From assembly GCA_944390345.1 (NCBI GenBank), contig CALXPP010000008.1, positions 1 through 59,939 of the forward strand: 59,939 bases of DNA. The letters are read 5' to 3'. The DNA comes from an uncultured Clostridia bacterium (GTDB lineage: Bacteria; Bacillota; Clostridia; TANB77; CAG-508). The notes beneath the pieces are model-generated. The model did not search any database, was not told where the DNA came from, and was given only the letters and a program-made list of their open reading frames with translations. Numbering within the stretch: position 1 is the stretch's first letter; each line of letters starts with the position of its first letter. Positions 32,871 to 42,897 of this stretch are shown here, piece by piece. A program made the position numbers and the translations under genes.

Positions 32871-34922
32871 ATGAAAAACGATTTAACAAATGAAGAAATA
32901 GAAGTAATAAGAAGATATAGAGCCTTTTATGAAAATGCAATAAATATGTTACTTACGAGTGATGCTGAAGCAGATATTGCTTTACTTTCTGTGCAAGAAA
33001 CAGGTGAAGAAGCTTATTCTTATTCAAAAACTAATGTTATTAAATATGTAGAAGCAGTAAGAAAAATTTATTATATAATTTTAAAAAATTTTTATAAAGA
33101 GCAAACTTTAGAAAATTGGAAATTTTCCAAATCTTCTACTTTAGAAGAATTAAATAAAATTAGAAATGAAATGTATATAGATAAATTTATTAGTGCTACT
33201 GAGAATAGTGATTTAATACCAGAAAACGAAATAAACAAAATAAATATGCCTGTAATTATGAACTTTATTGGAGATAAAGATATACCATATATAAATCTTA
33301 AAGGCTTAGAAGAAATACCAACTAAAAATAAAGAAATTTTAATTTCTCCTTTTACAAAAGTAAAAAATATATCTGAACAAGGAGAAAAGGAACTTTCAAG
33401 TGGAAAAATATTAAAATACTACAATATTTATTTAGAAAAGCAAAGCTTAGTAAAGATGAATAATGAAGAAAAAAATGGATTATATACATATGTAATTACA
33501 AATGCAGATTTAGTAGAGGAAAAATTAAAAAGTTGTATAAAAGCAGAAAAGAACAATTATGAAAATTATGAGAATATTAGAAAACAAGAACAGCTTTTAA
33601 ATAAGTACGAATCAGAATTAGAAAAAAAAGAGAGTTTAGGATTGCCACCAGAAGAAAAAAGAGAAGATATAGCAAGCATTGAAAGAATAAACAAAGAATT
33701 AGATCTTTTAAAAGATAAAGCTTCTAAAATATTTAAAGAAAGAAAAGAAGCTAGTGATTTTATAACAAATTGGAAAAAGTCTGTAGCTGTTTATTTAATG
33801 TCTGAGTGCAAAGAACTAGAAGAAGAAATAATTGCACAAGATGCAGTAGAAAAAGAATTAAAGCAAGAAAAAGAGCAAATTAAAGAGGAAAAATTAAAAG
33901 AAGAAATAAAGATAAAAAAGGAAGAAGAAACAGAATTAATACTAGATGATATAGAAAGAAATACTAAAAATGAATGTAAAGAAAATCTTATTGCAGTAGA
34001 AAAACTTATAGATGAAATAAAATCATTAATATTAAAACAACAAAATCACGCTAAAATAGCAGGAAATTTAGGTACTGTATATTCTGCTTTAAATAATAGT
34101 TTTGAAATGAAAAAGTGTGCTGAAAATTTAAAAGAATTATTAGTAAAAATTAAAGAAAAGACTGAAAATATATGTAAAACGGAAGATAGAATTATTTTAG
34201 ATGAAAAACTATTAGAGATTTCAAAGGTAAATATACAAATAAGTACCTTAATAAATTATTTAAACAATCCAAAATCAGCAATAGGTCAAACTAAAATTAA
34301 TCGTTTTGATGAGATGGCTATAGTAGAAGAAAATGAGCTAAAAAGAGGAATTGCACAGGAAATATTAAATATTAGAGGAGAAGCTGAACTAAAAAAATTA
34401 AAAGATGATATAGAAATAATTGAAGAAAAAAGTGCAATAAAGAGAATAATTGGAATGATTACAGGTAGAAATAAGATTGATGGATATATGTTAGAGCAGA
34501 TAGAAGTAAGACAAAATGCTATCAGAAAAACTCTAGCTAAAAAATTAGAATTATCAAAAAGTTATAGTATTCATGAACTTGTTGCTGAAATAGAAATGTT
34601 TAGAGAAGATAATGAAGATGATGAATTAGTTGAAGAAGATGTTGGAAAGTTAGTTGCTTTAGAAGATGCTTTAAGAAGAAATTTTATTATATCAGATAGT
34701 AAGGTTGCAGAAATAATAGAAAAAAAGGAAGCTAAGAATTTACCAATAGATTTAAAAAAAGTTAATAAACAAGAATTAATAGAGATAGAAACCTATAGAT
34801 TTTTAAATAAATATGGTTACGATATTAGCAAAGAAGTTAATGAGCCAAAATATCAAGATACAATGGCAAGTGAAATAAACAGAATTGTAGAATATATAGA
34901 AAGTTCAAAAATATTAGATTAA
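32871..34922 (+). CDS. 684-aa coiled-coil protein of unknown function
   Basis: Starts at ATG 32871 (MKNDLTNEEIEVIRRY) after GGGGTGA. It is rich in Glu and Lys, with long coiled-coil stretches (about residues 240-380 and 390-500), including KEEKLKEEIKIKKEEETEL. No membrane segment, signal peptide or enzymatic motif was found. It is monocistronic with a clear promoter and lies just before the translation operon, but with its own control. I do not recognise a family; a structural or scaffold role is only a guess. Confidence 0.8.
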   Translation: MKNDLTNEEIEVIRRYRAFYENAINMLLTSDAEADIALLSVQETGEEAYSYSKTNVIKYVEAVRKIYYIILKNFYKEQTLENWKFSKSSTLEELNKIRNEMYIDKFISATENSDLIPENEINKINMPVIMNFIGDKDIPYINLKGLEEIPTKNKEILISPFTKVKNISEQGEKELSSGKILKYYNIYLEKQSLVKMNNEEKNGLYTYVITNADLVEEKLKSCIKAEKNNYENYENIRKQEQLLNKYESELEKKESLGLPPEEKREDIASIERINKELDLLKDKASKIFKERKEASDFITNWKKSVAVYLMSECKELEEEIIAQDAVEKELKQEKEQIKEEKLKEEIKIKKEEETELILDDIERNTKNECKENLIAVEKLIDEIKSLILKQQNHAKIAGNLGTVYSALNNSFEMKKCAENLKELLVKIKEKTENICKTEDRIILDEKLLEISKVNIQISTLINYLNNPKSAIGQTKINRFDEMAIVEENELKRGIAQEILNIRGEAELKKLKDDIEIIEEKSAIKRIIGMITGRNKIDGYMLEQIEVRQNAIRKTLAKKLELSKSYSIHELVAEIEMFREDNEDDELVEEDVGKLVALEDALRRNFIISDSKVAEIIEKKEAKNLPIDLKKVNKQELIEIETYRFLNKYGYDISKEVNEPKYQDTMASEINRIVEYIESSKILD

Positions 34923-35038
34923 TCTAAATAAAAGTAAATATTAATGGATTTGGAAAATAAATGTAATTAAATAAAGTAATTTGATCTTTAAAACTTGATT
35001 AATTTTGAAAAAATATAGGGCAAAATTTAAAAAAAGTA

Positions 35039-35067
35039 TTGCAATATCAATATTTCTATGCTATAAT
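35039..35067 (+). promoter_or_regulatory. promoter of the rimP-nusA-infB operon
   Basis: TTGCAA (35039-35044), 17 bases, TATAAT (35062-35067), a near-consensus promoter about 85 bases before the rimP start. Confidence 0.85.
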
Positions 35068-35093
35068 CTATATATCTTAAAATTTTCGTGCAA

Positions 35094-35118
35094 GAAGAGT
35101 GGGAAAAACCCACTCTTC
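35094..35118 (+). promoter_or_regulatory. leader hairpin before rimP
   Basis: GAAGAGTGGG (35094-35103), five A, CCCACTCTTC (35109-35118): a perfect 10-bp hairpin followed by GTTTTG, in the untranslated leader. It is the most GC-rich structure nearby. The T-run is weak, so it is a candidate attenuator or RNA-processing element controlling the nusA operon, where NusA is known to autoregulate in other bacteria. Confidence 0.65.
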
Positions 35119-35154
35119 GTTTTGTAATTAACTAATATGCAAGGAGGAAATATT

Positions 35155-35616
35155 GTGGCACAAGAAAATATTGAGGCTAAGGTAGAAAAAAAGCTAAAGC
35201 CAATAATAGAAAATTTAGGATATTCTTTATATGATGTTTTATACGAAAAAGAAGGAAAAGATTACTATTTAAGAATTATAATAGACAAACAAGGCACTAT
35301 AGATATTAAAGACTGTGAAATAGTAAATGATGCAATAAATGATGTTTTAGATGAAGAAGATTATATTAAGCAGCAATATTATTTAGAAGTTTCATCTCCA
35401 GGTTTGGAAAGAGTTTTAAGAAAAAAAGAACATTTTTTAAAACAAATTGGAAATGAAATTATGGTAAAAACATTCAAACCTATAGACAAAGAAAAAGAGT
35501 TAAAAGGCATTTTAAAAGAATATAATGATAATGAACTTATATTAACACAAGAAAATAAAGAAATAAGAATTGATATAAAGAATATAGCACTAGCAAAGAC
35601 TATATATGAGTGGTAA
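35155..35616 (+). CDS. rimP: ribosome maturation factor RimP
   Basis: The GTG at 35155 is seven bases after a strong AAGGAGG, giving the usual 153 aa; an ATG 18 bases upstream lies before the site. RimP helps 30S subunit maturation. Seen: the KKLKPIIENLGYSLYDVLYE opening, LRIIIDKQGTIDIKDCE, and YYLEVSSPGLERVLRKKEHF, all family hallmarks. It starts the conserved rimP-nusA-ylxR-ylxQ-infB-rbfA-nrnA operon, 18 bases before nusA. Confidence 0.95.
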   Translation: MAQENIEAKVEKKLKPIIENLGYSLYDVLYEKEGKDYYLRIIIDKQGTIDIKDCEIVNDAINDVLDEEDYIKQQYYLEVSSPGLERVLRKKEHFLKQIGNEIMVKTFKPIDKEKELKGILKEYNDNELILTQENKEIRIDIKNIALAKTIYEW

Positions 35617-35634
35617 AGGGAGGATTTATAAAAA

Positions 35635-36762
35635 ATGAAAAGCATTGATGTTAAAGAGCTAATCGAAGCAATGGAAGAATTAGAAAAGGAAAGAGGAATA
35701 AAAAAAGATTATTTAATTGAATCTTTAGAGGGAGCTCTAGTTTCTGCTTACAAGAAAAATTTTGATTCAGTAGATAATGTAAAAGTTAGTATAAATCAAG
35801 AAACAGGAGAAGTACACATCTATTCTGTAAGAGAAGTAGTAGAAAAATCAGAAGATCCATTATTAGAAATTAGTTTGGATGAAGCAAAGCAAATTAATCC
35901 AAAGGCTGAGATTGGAGATACAGTAGATTTAGAAATAGTACCAAAAGATTTTGGAAGAATTGCAGCACAAACAGCAAAACAAGTAGTTGTACAAAAAATA
36001 AGAGAGGCAGAAAGAGATATTGTATATAATGAATATCATGACAAAACAGGAGAGATAGTAACAGGAATAATTCAAAAAGTAGATGATAATTTAATAGTAT
36101 TAGATTTAGGAAGACTAGAAGGTATAATGACAGCTAAAGAGCAAATTCCTACAGAACACTATAAAGTAAACGATAAAATAAGAGGATATGTAGTATCTGT
36201 AAAAAAAGAGTTAAAAGGAAATCCACAAGTAATAGTTTCTAGAAGTCATCCTGATTTTGTGAGAAAATTATTTGAATTTGAAATACCAGAAATATATGAA
36301 GGTTTAATAGAAATAAAAAGTGTTTCTAGAGACCCTGGTTCAAGGAGTAAAGTTGCAGTTTATTCAAAAAATGAAAACATAGATCCAGTAGGTTCTTGCG
36401 TTGGACAAAAAGGTGTTAGAATACAAAATATTATAAATGAATTACACGGAGAAAAAATAGATGTAATAGAGTGGAATGAAGATCCAGCAATATATATAGC
36501 TGCAGCGTTATTACCTGCTCAGGTTATGGCAGTAGATATAAAAGAAGAAGATAAATTTGCTCAAGTAATAGTTCCAGATGATCAATTATCTTTAGCTATA
36601 GGAAAATCTGGTCAAAATGCAAGACTTGCAGCAAAATTAACAAATTGGAAGATTGATATAAAATCAGAATCACAATTTAGAAAAATGTTAGAAGCTGCAA
36701 ATAACGAAAATGAAGATGAAGAAACAGTAAATAATGAAGCAGAGGAATCAGAAGAAAACTAA
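35635..36762 (+). CDS. nusA: transcription termination/antitermination factor NusA
   Basis: A 375-aa protein with the NusA N-terminal domain (residues 1-125), an S1 domain (GEIVTGIIQKVDDNLIVLDL near 142) and two KH domains (DPGSRSKVAVYSKN, PVGSCVGQKGVRIQNIINEL near 260; LSLAIGKSGQNARLAAKLT near 320). It ends in a short acidic tail, as in Gram-positive NusA without the C-terminal repeats. It binds RNA polymerase and modulates pausing, and likely feeds back on this operon. Confidence 0.97.
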   Translation: MKSIDVKELIEAMEELEKERGIKKDYLIESLEGALVSAYKKNFDSVDNVKVSINQETGEVHIYSVREVVEKSEDPLLEISLDEAKQINPKAEIGDTVDLEIVPKDFGRIAAQTAKQVVVQKIREAERDIVYNEYHDKTGEIVTGIIQKVDDNLIVLDLGRLEGIMTAKEQIPTEHYKVNDKIRGYVVSVKKELKGNPQVIVSRSHPDFVRKLFEFEIPEIYEGLIEIKSVSRDPGSRSKVAVYSKNENIDPVGSCVGQKGVRIQNIINELHGEKIDVIEWNEDPAIYIAAALLPAQVMAVDIKEEDKFAQVIVPDDQLSLAIGKSGQNARLAAKLTNWKIDIKSESQFRKMLEAANNENEDEETVNNEAEESEEN

Positions 36763-36783
36763 AAATTAAGAGGTGAAGAAACT

Positions 36784-37050
36784 TTGGCAAATAAGAAAAA
36801 ACCTTTAAGAAGATGTATGGCTTGCAATAGCCAAAAAGAGAAACAAGAATTACTAAGAATTGTTAGAACACCAGAAAATAACTTAGAAATTGATTTGACA
36901 GGAAAGAAGAATGGTAGAGGAGCATATATCTGTAGAGACGAAAAATGTTTAAATATGGCAATAAAAACAAAAAGATTAGAAAAAGTCCTAGAAAAGTCAA
37001 TTGATCAGGATTTTTATGAAGAAATAAGAGGTATAATTATTGGAAAATAA
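36784..37050 (+). CDS. rnpM: YlxR-family nucleic-acid-binding protein (RnpM)
   Basis: TTG start after AGAGGTGA. The 88-aa protein has RRCMACNSQKEKQELLRIV and KNGRGAYICRDEKC, the YlxR (DUF448) signature with its Cys pairs. The B. subtilis YlxR homologue was renamed RnpM after being linked to the RNase P RNA. It overlaps the next gene by 11 bases, indicating translational coupling in the nusA-infB operon. Confidence 0.93.
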   Translation: MANKKKPLRRCMACNSQKEKQELLRIVRTPENNLEIDLTGKKNGRGAYICRDEKCLNMAIKTKRLEKVLEKSIDQDFYEEIRGIIIGK

Positions 37051-37339
37051 AATATATGGATTATTAGGTCTTAGTGCTAAAGCTGGTAAACTTTCTTTTG
37101 GAACAGAAGCCGTTTTAGAAAAGATTTTTAAAAATAAAATAAAATTGATTATTATAGCAAAAGATATGTCTGAGAAGAATAAAGAGAAAATTATTAAAAT
37201 AGCAGAACAAGAAAAAATTCCATATTATATATTTGGAACAATCTTTGAAAATAGCAAAGCAATAGGAAAAGTAAATAAAGCTATTATAGGAATTGAAGAC
37301 AAAAATTTTGCAGAAGCTATAAAAAGCAAATTAAATTAG
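37040..37339 (+). CDS. L7Ae-like ribosomal protein YlxQ
   Basis: Begins at TTG 37040 within the end of ylxR. It is 99 aa with the L7Ae/L30e fold: LLGLSAKAGKLSFGTEAVLE near the start, KLIIIAKDMSEKNKEKI, IPYYIFGT, and IGKVNKAIIGIEDKNFAEAI. It is a probable kink-turn RNA-binding protein, always found between ylxR and infB in Firmicutes. Also called rplGA in some annotations. Confidence 0.93.
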   Translation: MENKIYGLLGLSAKAGKLSFGTEAVLEKIFKNKIKLIIIAKDMSEKNKEKIIKIAEQEKIPYYIFGTIFENSKAIGKVNKAIIGIEDKNFAEAIKSKLN

Positions 37340-37405
37340 TATTACATAAGATGAGAGTATAAGAGAGTAGAAAAATTAATTAAAGGAGTTTTAAAAACAG
37401 AGTCT

Positions 37406-39997
37406 ATGGAAAATAAGAAAGAAAAAATGAATTCAGAACAACCATTTATTATTAGAAGATCAGTAACCGTAAATAATGAAGATGAGGAAAAAAGATTAGA
37501 AGAGGAGAAATTAAAAAAAGAAAGAGAAAGAAATAAGGGAATTGGTTTTGTAGAAAAAAATAGAAACAAGGATTTTAATATTGTTTATAGAAATAAACCA
37601 ACTAAACCACTAACAGTTGATGAATTATTTGGCTTAAAGAAAAAGGAAACACCTAAAAAGCAAGAGGTAAAGCCGAAAGAAGAAAAGAAGGTAGAACCAG
37701 AAAAAAATATTAAAAAATCTGAAGTTACAGATTCAAAAGAAGAAAAGAAAGTTGAAGAGAAAAAGACAAGTGAAGTTCAAAGTGCAAAGCCAACTAATAG
37801 AAATGAAAGAAAAGAAAACCCTCATAAAAATAATTATAATAAAAATAATAATGGTTACAATAAAGAAGAAGGAAACAATCAAAGAAAAAATGGTTTTAAA
37901 AACTCTCAAAAGCGTGAATTAAGTGAAAGAGGAATAGACAGAAAAATCAAAGACATTATGGATGTTGAAATCTTAGAAAAAGAAAATGTTAGAGAATATG
38001 GAAATAAAGTTAAGGATAAAATAAAACAAAATCAAAAACAAGATGAACAAAAACCTAGAAAATCTAAGAGAAACGAAAATAATGATTTTGATTCTGGAAA
38101 ATTAAAAAATTTAAAGAAACAAAACAAATTATCTAATATGTTTAGTGAAGGAGATATGCTAGACTATTACGATTTAAGTACAGAAAGAGGAAGAAGAGCT
38201 AAAAAGAAACCTCAAAAAAATGAAAAAAGAAATAAACAAAAAATCTTTAAATTAACAGAAATAACAATTCCAGAAACTATAACAGTAAAAGACTTAGCTG
38301 CTGAAATGAAAGTAACTAGTAGTGATGTTATAAAAAAATTGTTAAATTTGGGAATAATGGCAACTATAAATAATGATTTAGATTTTGATACAGCTTTCTT
38401 AATTGCACAAGAATATGGAATTACAGCAACTAAGAAAAACATTATAACTGATGAAGATATATTAATAGACGAAACAGAAGATAGAGAAGAAGATTTAAAG
38501 CCAAGACCACCAGTTATTGTTGTAATGGGACATGTAGACCATGGAAAAACTTCTTTATTAGATGCAATTCGTAGTACAAATGTAATAGAAGGAGAATCTG
38601 GCGGTATAACACAACATATAGGTGCTTATCAAGTAAAAATAAACGATAGAGATATTACATTCCTAGATACACCTGGACATGAAGCTTTTACAAGTATGCG
38701 TGCTAGAGGAGCTATGATTACTGATATAGCAATTTTAGTAGTCGCAGCAAATGATGGCGTAATGCCTCAAACAGTAGAAGCTATAAATCATGCTAAAGCA
38801 GCTAATATACCAATTATAGTTGCTGTAAACAAAATGGATTTACCAGATGCTAATTTTGAAAAGGTAGAGCAAGAATTAATGAAATATGACTTAGTTCCAG
38901 AAGCTTGGGGTGGTTCAACAATTTATGTTCCAATTTCTGCTAAAAAGCACGAAGGAATAGATAATTTATTAGAGATGGTTTTACTAGAAGCAGATATATT
39001 AGAGCTAAAAGCAAATCCAAATAAACAAGCTAAAGGAACTGTTATAGAAGCAAAATTAGATAAAAATAGAGGACCTGTTGCAACAATGTTAGTTCAAAGA
39101 GGAAAACTTGATGTAGGAGATACTATTATAGTAGGAACAACTATTGGTAGAATTCGTACAATGCAAGATTATAAAGGTAAAAAAGTAAAAACAGCAGGAC
39201 CTTCTACACCAGTTGAAATTACAGGTTTAACATCTGTACCACAATCTGGAGATATTTTCTATGAAGTAAAAGATGAAAAAACAGCAAAACACTTGATAGA
39301 AAAGAGAAAAAATGAAGAAAGAGAAAGAGAATTAGCTAAAACTTCAGCAGTAACTCTAGATGATTTATTTAATAAGATAGAAAGTGAAAATTTAAAACAA
39401 TTAAATTTAATTGTAAAAGCAGATGTTCAAGGTTCTGTAGAAGCTTTAAAACAGTCTTTAGAAAAATTATCTAATAGTGAAGTTAAAGTTTCTGTTATAC
39501 ATGCAAATGTTGGTGGTGTTACAGAATCAGATGTAACGCTTGCGAAAGTTTCAAATGCAATTATTATAGCTTTTAATGTAAGACCAGGTTTAATGGCAAA
39601 ATCAGTGGCAGACAAAGAACAAGTGGAAATAAAAACATACTCAGTTATATATGATGCTATAAATGATGTAGAAGCTGCTATGAAAGGTATGCTAGATCCT
39701 GTATACAAAGAAGTAGTTATAGGAACAGCACAAGTAAGACAAGTATTTAAAGTTTCAAATGTTGGAACTATTGCAGGAGCTGTAGTAACAAGTGGAAAAG
39801 TAGCTAGAAATGCTGGTATTCGTGTAATTCGTGACGATATTGTTATACACGATGGAAAATTAGTATCTTTAAAGAGATTTAAAGATGATGTAAAAGAAGT
39901 TGCAAATGGCTATGAATGTGGACTTCAAATAGATAAGTTTAACGATATTAAAGTAGATGATACTTTAGAAGTATATATTATGGAAGAGGTAAAATAA
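37406..39997 (+). CDS. infB: translation initiation factor IF-2
   Basis: An 863-aa GTPase. The N-terminal 280 residues are Lys/Glu/Asn-rich and disordered, as usual. The IF-2N domain follows ([20 protein letters not shown] near 292), then the G domain with [17 protein letters not shown] (G1) near 374, [10 protein letters not shown] (G2), [10 protein letters not shown] (G3), NKMDLP (G4), and the C-terminal domains II, III and IV. The ribosome site AAAGGAG is somewhat far (about 17 bases) from ATG 37406, but no better start is in frame. It positions initiator tRNA on the 30S subunit. Confidence 0.97.
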   Translation: MENKKEKMNSEQPFIIRRSVTVNNEDEEKRLEEEKLKKERERNKGIGFVEKNRNKDFNIVYRNKPTKPLTVDELFGLKKKETPKKQEVKPKEEKKVEPEKNIKKSEVTDSKEEKKVEEKKTSEVQSAKPTNRNERKENPHKNNYNKNNNGYNKEEGNNQRKNGFKNSQKRELSERGIDRKIKDIMDVEILEKENVREYGNKVKDKIKQNQKQDEQKPRKSKRNENNDFDSGKLKNLKKQNKLSNMFSEGDMLDYYDLSTERGRRAKKKPQKNEKRNKQKIFKLTEITIPETITVKDLAAEMKVTSSDVIKKLLNLGIMATINNDLDFDTAFLIAQEYGITATKKNIITDEDILIDETEDREEDLKPRPPVIVVMGHVDHGKTSLLDAIRSTNVIEGESGGITQHIGAYQVKINDRDITFLDTPGHEAFTSMRARGAMITDIAILVVAANDGVMPQTVEAINHAKAANIPIIVAVNKMDLPDANFEKVEQELMKYDLVPEAWGGSTIYVPISAKKHEGIDNLLEMVLLEADILELKANPNKQAKGTVIEAKLDKNRGPVATMLVQRGKLDVGDTIIVGTTIGRIRTMQDYKGKKVKTAGPSTPVEITGLTSVPQSGDIFYEVKDEKTAKHLIEKRKNEERERELAKTSAVTLDDLFNKIESENLKQLNLIVKADVQGSVEALKQSLEKLSNSEVKVSVIHANVGGVTESDVTLAKVSNAIIIAFNVRPGLMAKSVADKEQVEIKTYSVIYDAINDVEAAMKGMLDPVYKEVVIGTAQVRQVFKVSNVGTIAGAVVTSGKVARNAGIRVIRDDIVIHDGKLVSLKRFKDDVKEVANGYECGLQIDKFNDIKVDDTLEVYIMEEVK

Positions 39998-40027
39998 TAA
40001 GATATTATTTTTAGAAAGGGAGTATTT

Positions 40028-40405
40028 ATGCAAGGCAAAAGTAACAGAATGTATAAAATAGATGAGGAATTAAAAAAAGAGATTAGCAATATAATATCTT
40101 TAGAATTAAAGAATCCGCATCTAACAGGTTTAATAAGTGTAACAAATGTAAAAACTACTCCAGACTTAAGATTTGCAAAAGTCTATGTAAGTATGATAAA
40201 CGAAAAAAGTAAAAAAGAAAATTTAAAAATATTAAAGCAATCTAGTGGATATATAAGAAGTGAAGTCGCTAGAAGAGTTAATTTAAGAATAACTCCAGAA
40301 TTAATTTTTGAGTTTGACGATTCTTTAGAATATGGTTCTAGAATAGATGAAATATTAAAAGATATTACAAAAGATATTAAGAAAAATGGAGAAGGAGATA
40401 AATAG
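40028..40405 (+). CDS. rbfA: ribosome-binding factor A
   Basis: A 125-aa KH-like protein: RMYKIDEELKKEISNIISLE, NPHLTGLISVTNVKTTPDLR, AKVYVSMI, and RVNLRITPELIFEFDDSLEYG are the family blocks in order. It acts in late 30S maturation and cold adaptation. Its ATG follows AGAAAGGGAG, and it ends exactly at the nrnA start, so the two are coupled. Confidence 0.96.
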   Translation: MQGKSNRMYKIDEELKKEISNIISLELKNPHLTGLISVTNVKTTPDLRFAKVYVSMINEKSKKENLKILKQSSGYIRSEVARRVNLRITPELIFEFDDSLEYGSRIDEILKDITKDIKKNGEGDK

Positions 40406-41359
40406 ATGACTTTAGATGAAATTTTAGTGGAAATACAAAATGCACAAAATTTTGTAATTTTATCACACGAAAGTCCAGACGGAGATGCTATAGGAAGTAG
40501 TTTGGGAATGTGTTTGGCACTTAAAAATATGGGTAAAAACGCAGAAGTTATTATGAAAGAATATCCAGCAAATTTTAATTTTTTACCTGGTATAGAAAAT
40601 ATAAAAACAGAAGGCTCTTTAGAAGAGTATGATGTAGCTATTGTAGTAGATTGCCCAGAGCTAAAAAGAGTTACTAGCTCTTTACATAAGTATTTTGAAG
40701 ATGCAAAAGTAAAAATTGAATTTGATCATCATGGAAAAAATGCAATGTTTGCAGATTACAATATTGTAGATCAAGTTTCGCCTGCTTGTGCGCAAATACT
40801 AGTTTCTAGTTTTGAGTACTTAAATATTGATATAACTAAAGATATAGCAACTTGTCTTTTAACAGGAATAATTACAGATACAGGCGGTTTTAAAAATAGT
40901 GGGATTACTACAGAAACTTTTGAATTTGCAGGTTGGGCATTATCTAAAGGAGTAAATCTTTCAAATGTTTATAGACAATCAATGATGATTATTACTCCAA
41001 CTAAGTTTGAGATGCAAAAGATTGCAATGGATAGATTAGAATTTTTTGAAGCTGGTAAAATAGCTTTTACATATATAACTAAAGAAGATGATGAAAAAGT
41101 AGGAATAGAGCCAGGAGATCATGATGGAATTGTTGAAATAGGAAGAAATATAAAAGGAGTAGAAGTTTCTATTTTCATTCACGAAAAAGAAAATGGATTT
41201 AAAGCTTCTCTTCGTTCAAATGACTATGTAGATGTTTCAGAAATATGTATGTTATTTGGAGGAGGCGGGCATATAAAAGCCGCTGGTGCAACGATTAATA
41301 TGAGCTTAGAAGATGCTAAAAAAGCAATTATTCAAGAAACAATTAAACACTTAAATTAA
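40406..41359 (+). CDS. nrnA: DHH-family nanoRNase/pAp phosphatase NrnA
   Basis: A 317-aa DHH phosphoesterase. Motif I is SHESPDGDAIGSSLG near residue 22, motif III IEFDHHGKN near 110, and the DHHA1 end LFGGGGHIKAAGA near 290. NrnA degrades nano-RNAs of 2-5 nt and dephosphorylates pAp in Firmicutes. It is the last gene of the operon, starting one base after the rbfA stop, with a terminator behind it. Confidence 0.95.
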   Translation: MTLDEILVEIQNAQNFVILSHESPDGDAIGSSLGMCLALKNMGKNAEVIMKEYPANFNFLPGIENIKTEGSLEEYDVAIVVDCPELKRVTSSLHKYFEDAKVKIEFDHHGKNAMFADYNIVDQVSPACAQILVSSFEYLNIDITKDIATCLLTGIITDTGGFKNSGITTETFEFAGWALSKGVNLSNVYRQSMMIITPTKFEMQKIAMDRLEFFEAGKIAFTYITKEDDEKVGIEPGDHDGIVEIGRNIKGVEVSIFIHEKENGFKASLRSNDYVDVSEICMLFGGGGHIKAAGATINMSLEDAKKAIIQETIKHLN

Positions 41360-41393
41360 AAAGGTAAAGCAATTTTGTTTTACCTCTTTTTTT
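41360..41393 (+). terminator. intrinsic terminator of the nusA-infB operon
   Basis: AGGTAAA (41362-41368) and TTTACCT (41379-41385), then a T-run to 41393. Confidence 0.8.
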
Positions 41394-41422
41394 AATTATT
41401 TTTTGTTAATTTTTATAAAATC

Positions 41423-41451
41423 TTGTTTTAAATAAGACGATGTGATATAAT
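41423..41451 (+). promoter_or_regulatory. promoter of the TPR protein gene
   Basis: TTGTTT (41423-41428), 17 bases, TATAAT (41446-41451), 50 bases before the TTG start. Confidence 0.75.
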
Positions 41452-41501
41452 CAAAAAAATTAAAAAAGAATTTGTAAAAAGGATGTAAAGGAGGAAATAA
41501 A

Positions 41502-42839
41502 TTGCTCGAAAATACGATATTTAGTTTATTAGCTTTCTCCTTATTTATTATAATATTTTTTAAAATTATAAAAAAAGATGATACAAATTATATAATATTA
41601 TTAGTATTACAAAGCTTAGGAATTGCAATTAGTTTTTTTGAAATAAGGTTAGGAATAGAGGCAAATTTATTTTTTAAGATTTTTAAATACATATTAGCTA
41701 TTATTTTACCAATTATTATTGTTTTTTTAGAGTGGAAAGATATAAATTTCTCAGAAATATTAAGTATTGCATTAGCAAAATTTTTGTTTTTATTAGGAGA
41801 TAAAAAATCAGCTAAGTCGATACTTAGTAAAATGGTAGAAAAGTATCCAGATAGTTACTATGGACATAAATTATTAGCTATAATTTATGAAAAAGAAGGT
41901 GGTATGAGAAAAGCTATAGATGAGTATGTTACAGCAATAGATATAAAGAAAAACGATTATAATTCTTATTTTAAAATATCGGAACTATTAAGAGATTTAG
42001 GAAAAAAATCAGAAGCAATTGAAATGTTAGAAAGATTAGTAAGAAATAAACCAGATATGTATGAAGCTTCTTGTTTACTTGGAGATTTATTATGTGAACA
42101 GGAAAGATTTAAAGAAGCCGCAAATGTTTACGAAAATGCTTTGAAATTTAGACCCGCAGATTTTGAATTATATTATAATCTAGGAATAGTATATACTCGT
42201 TTAAATGATTTTCAAATGGCTAAAGATATGTACGAAAGAGCTGCTTCAATAAATCATAAATTATGGGGTGCAAAATATAGCTTAGGACAATTAGCATTAA
42301 TAGAAAAAGAATACAATTTAGCAGAGCAATATTTTAAAGAAAGCTTATATGACAAGGACTTAGAGGCTATGTCATATTATCAATTAGCTAGAATATATGC
42401 TCGTAGAGGAGAAAAAGATAAAGCTTTAGAATTTTTAAATAAATCTATAGAATTAGATCATAGATTGCTTAAAAAAGCTTCAAAAGAAAAAGTATTTAAC
42501 GAAATTAGAGAGTTAATAACTGTCTCTGTTAAGATGGATGATGAGCCTAAAGATAGAGAAAAAGAAATAAAAGAGGAAGTCGAAGAATTAGAAAAATCTC
42601 ATATATTGATTACTCAAGAAAAAGCTACACAAGAATATTTAGAAGAAACGAATTCTTTAATAGAAGATATAAGCGAAAATACCACAAAACAGAAAACTAT
42701 AGAAAGAGTAAGTTATATAATAAATCAAGAAAGATTAAAAAAACTTAAAGAAAAAGATGAATATGAAGAAATGATAAACGCAATAGATGACGAAGGTATA
42801 GAAAGAATAAAACAAGATGACGATGAAGACCAAAATTAA
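41502..42839 (+). CDS. membrane protein with cytoplasmic TPR domain
   Basis: TTG start seven bases after AAAGGAGG, 445 aa. The first 85 residues hold about three hydrophobic helices (for example IFSLLAFSLFIIIFFKII and YILAIILPIIIVFLEW). A row of tetratricopeptide repeats follows, about residues 120-330, with typical units such as YYGHKLLAIIYEKEGGMRKA and LYYNLGIVYTRLNDFQMAKD. The acidic tail is disordered. It is probably a membrane-bound scaffold or assembly factor; its partners are unknown. It is the first gene before dpaA, uppP and folD. Confidence 0.88.
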   Translation: MLENTIFSLLAFSLFIIIFFKIIKKDDTNYIILLVLQSLGIAISFFEIRLGIEANLFFKIFKYILAIILPIIIVFLEWKDINFSEILSIALAKFLFLLGDKKSAKSILSKMVEKYPDSYYGHKLLAIIYEKEGGMRKAIDEYVTAIDIKKNDYNSYFKISELLRDLGKKSEAIEMLERLVRNKPDMYEASCLLGDLLCEQERFKEAANVYENALKFRPADFELYYNLGIVYTRLNDFQMAKDMYERAASINHKLWGAKYSLGQLALIEKEYNLAEQYFKESLYDKDLEAMSYYQLARIYARRGEKDKALEFLNKSIELDHRLLKKASKEKVFNEIRELITVSVKMDDEPKDREKEIKEEVEELEKSHILITQEKATQEYLEETNSLIEDISENTTKQKTIERVSYIINQERLKKLKEKDEYEEMINAIDDEGIERIKQDDDEDQN

Positions 42840-42897
42840 AAGAATATTTTATTAGTTTTTTAATATAAATAAAATATAAATACATAAGAAAGGAATA

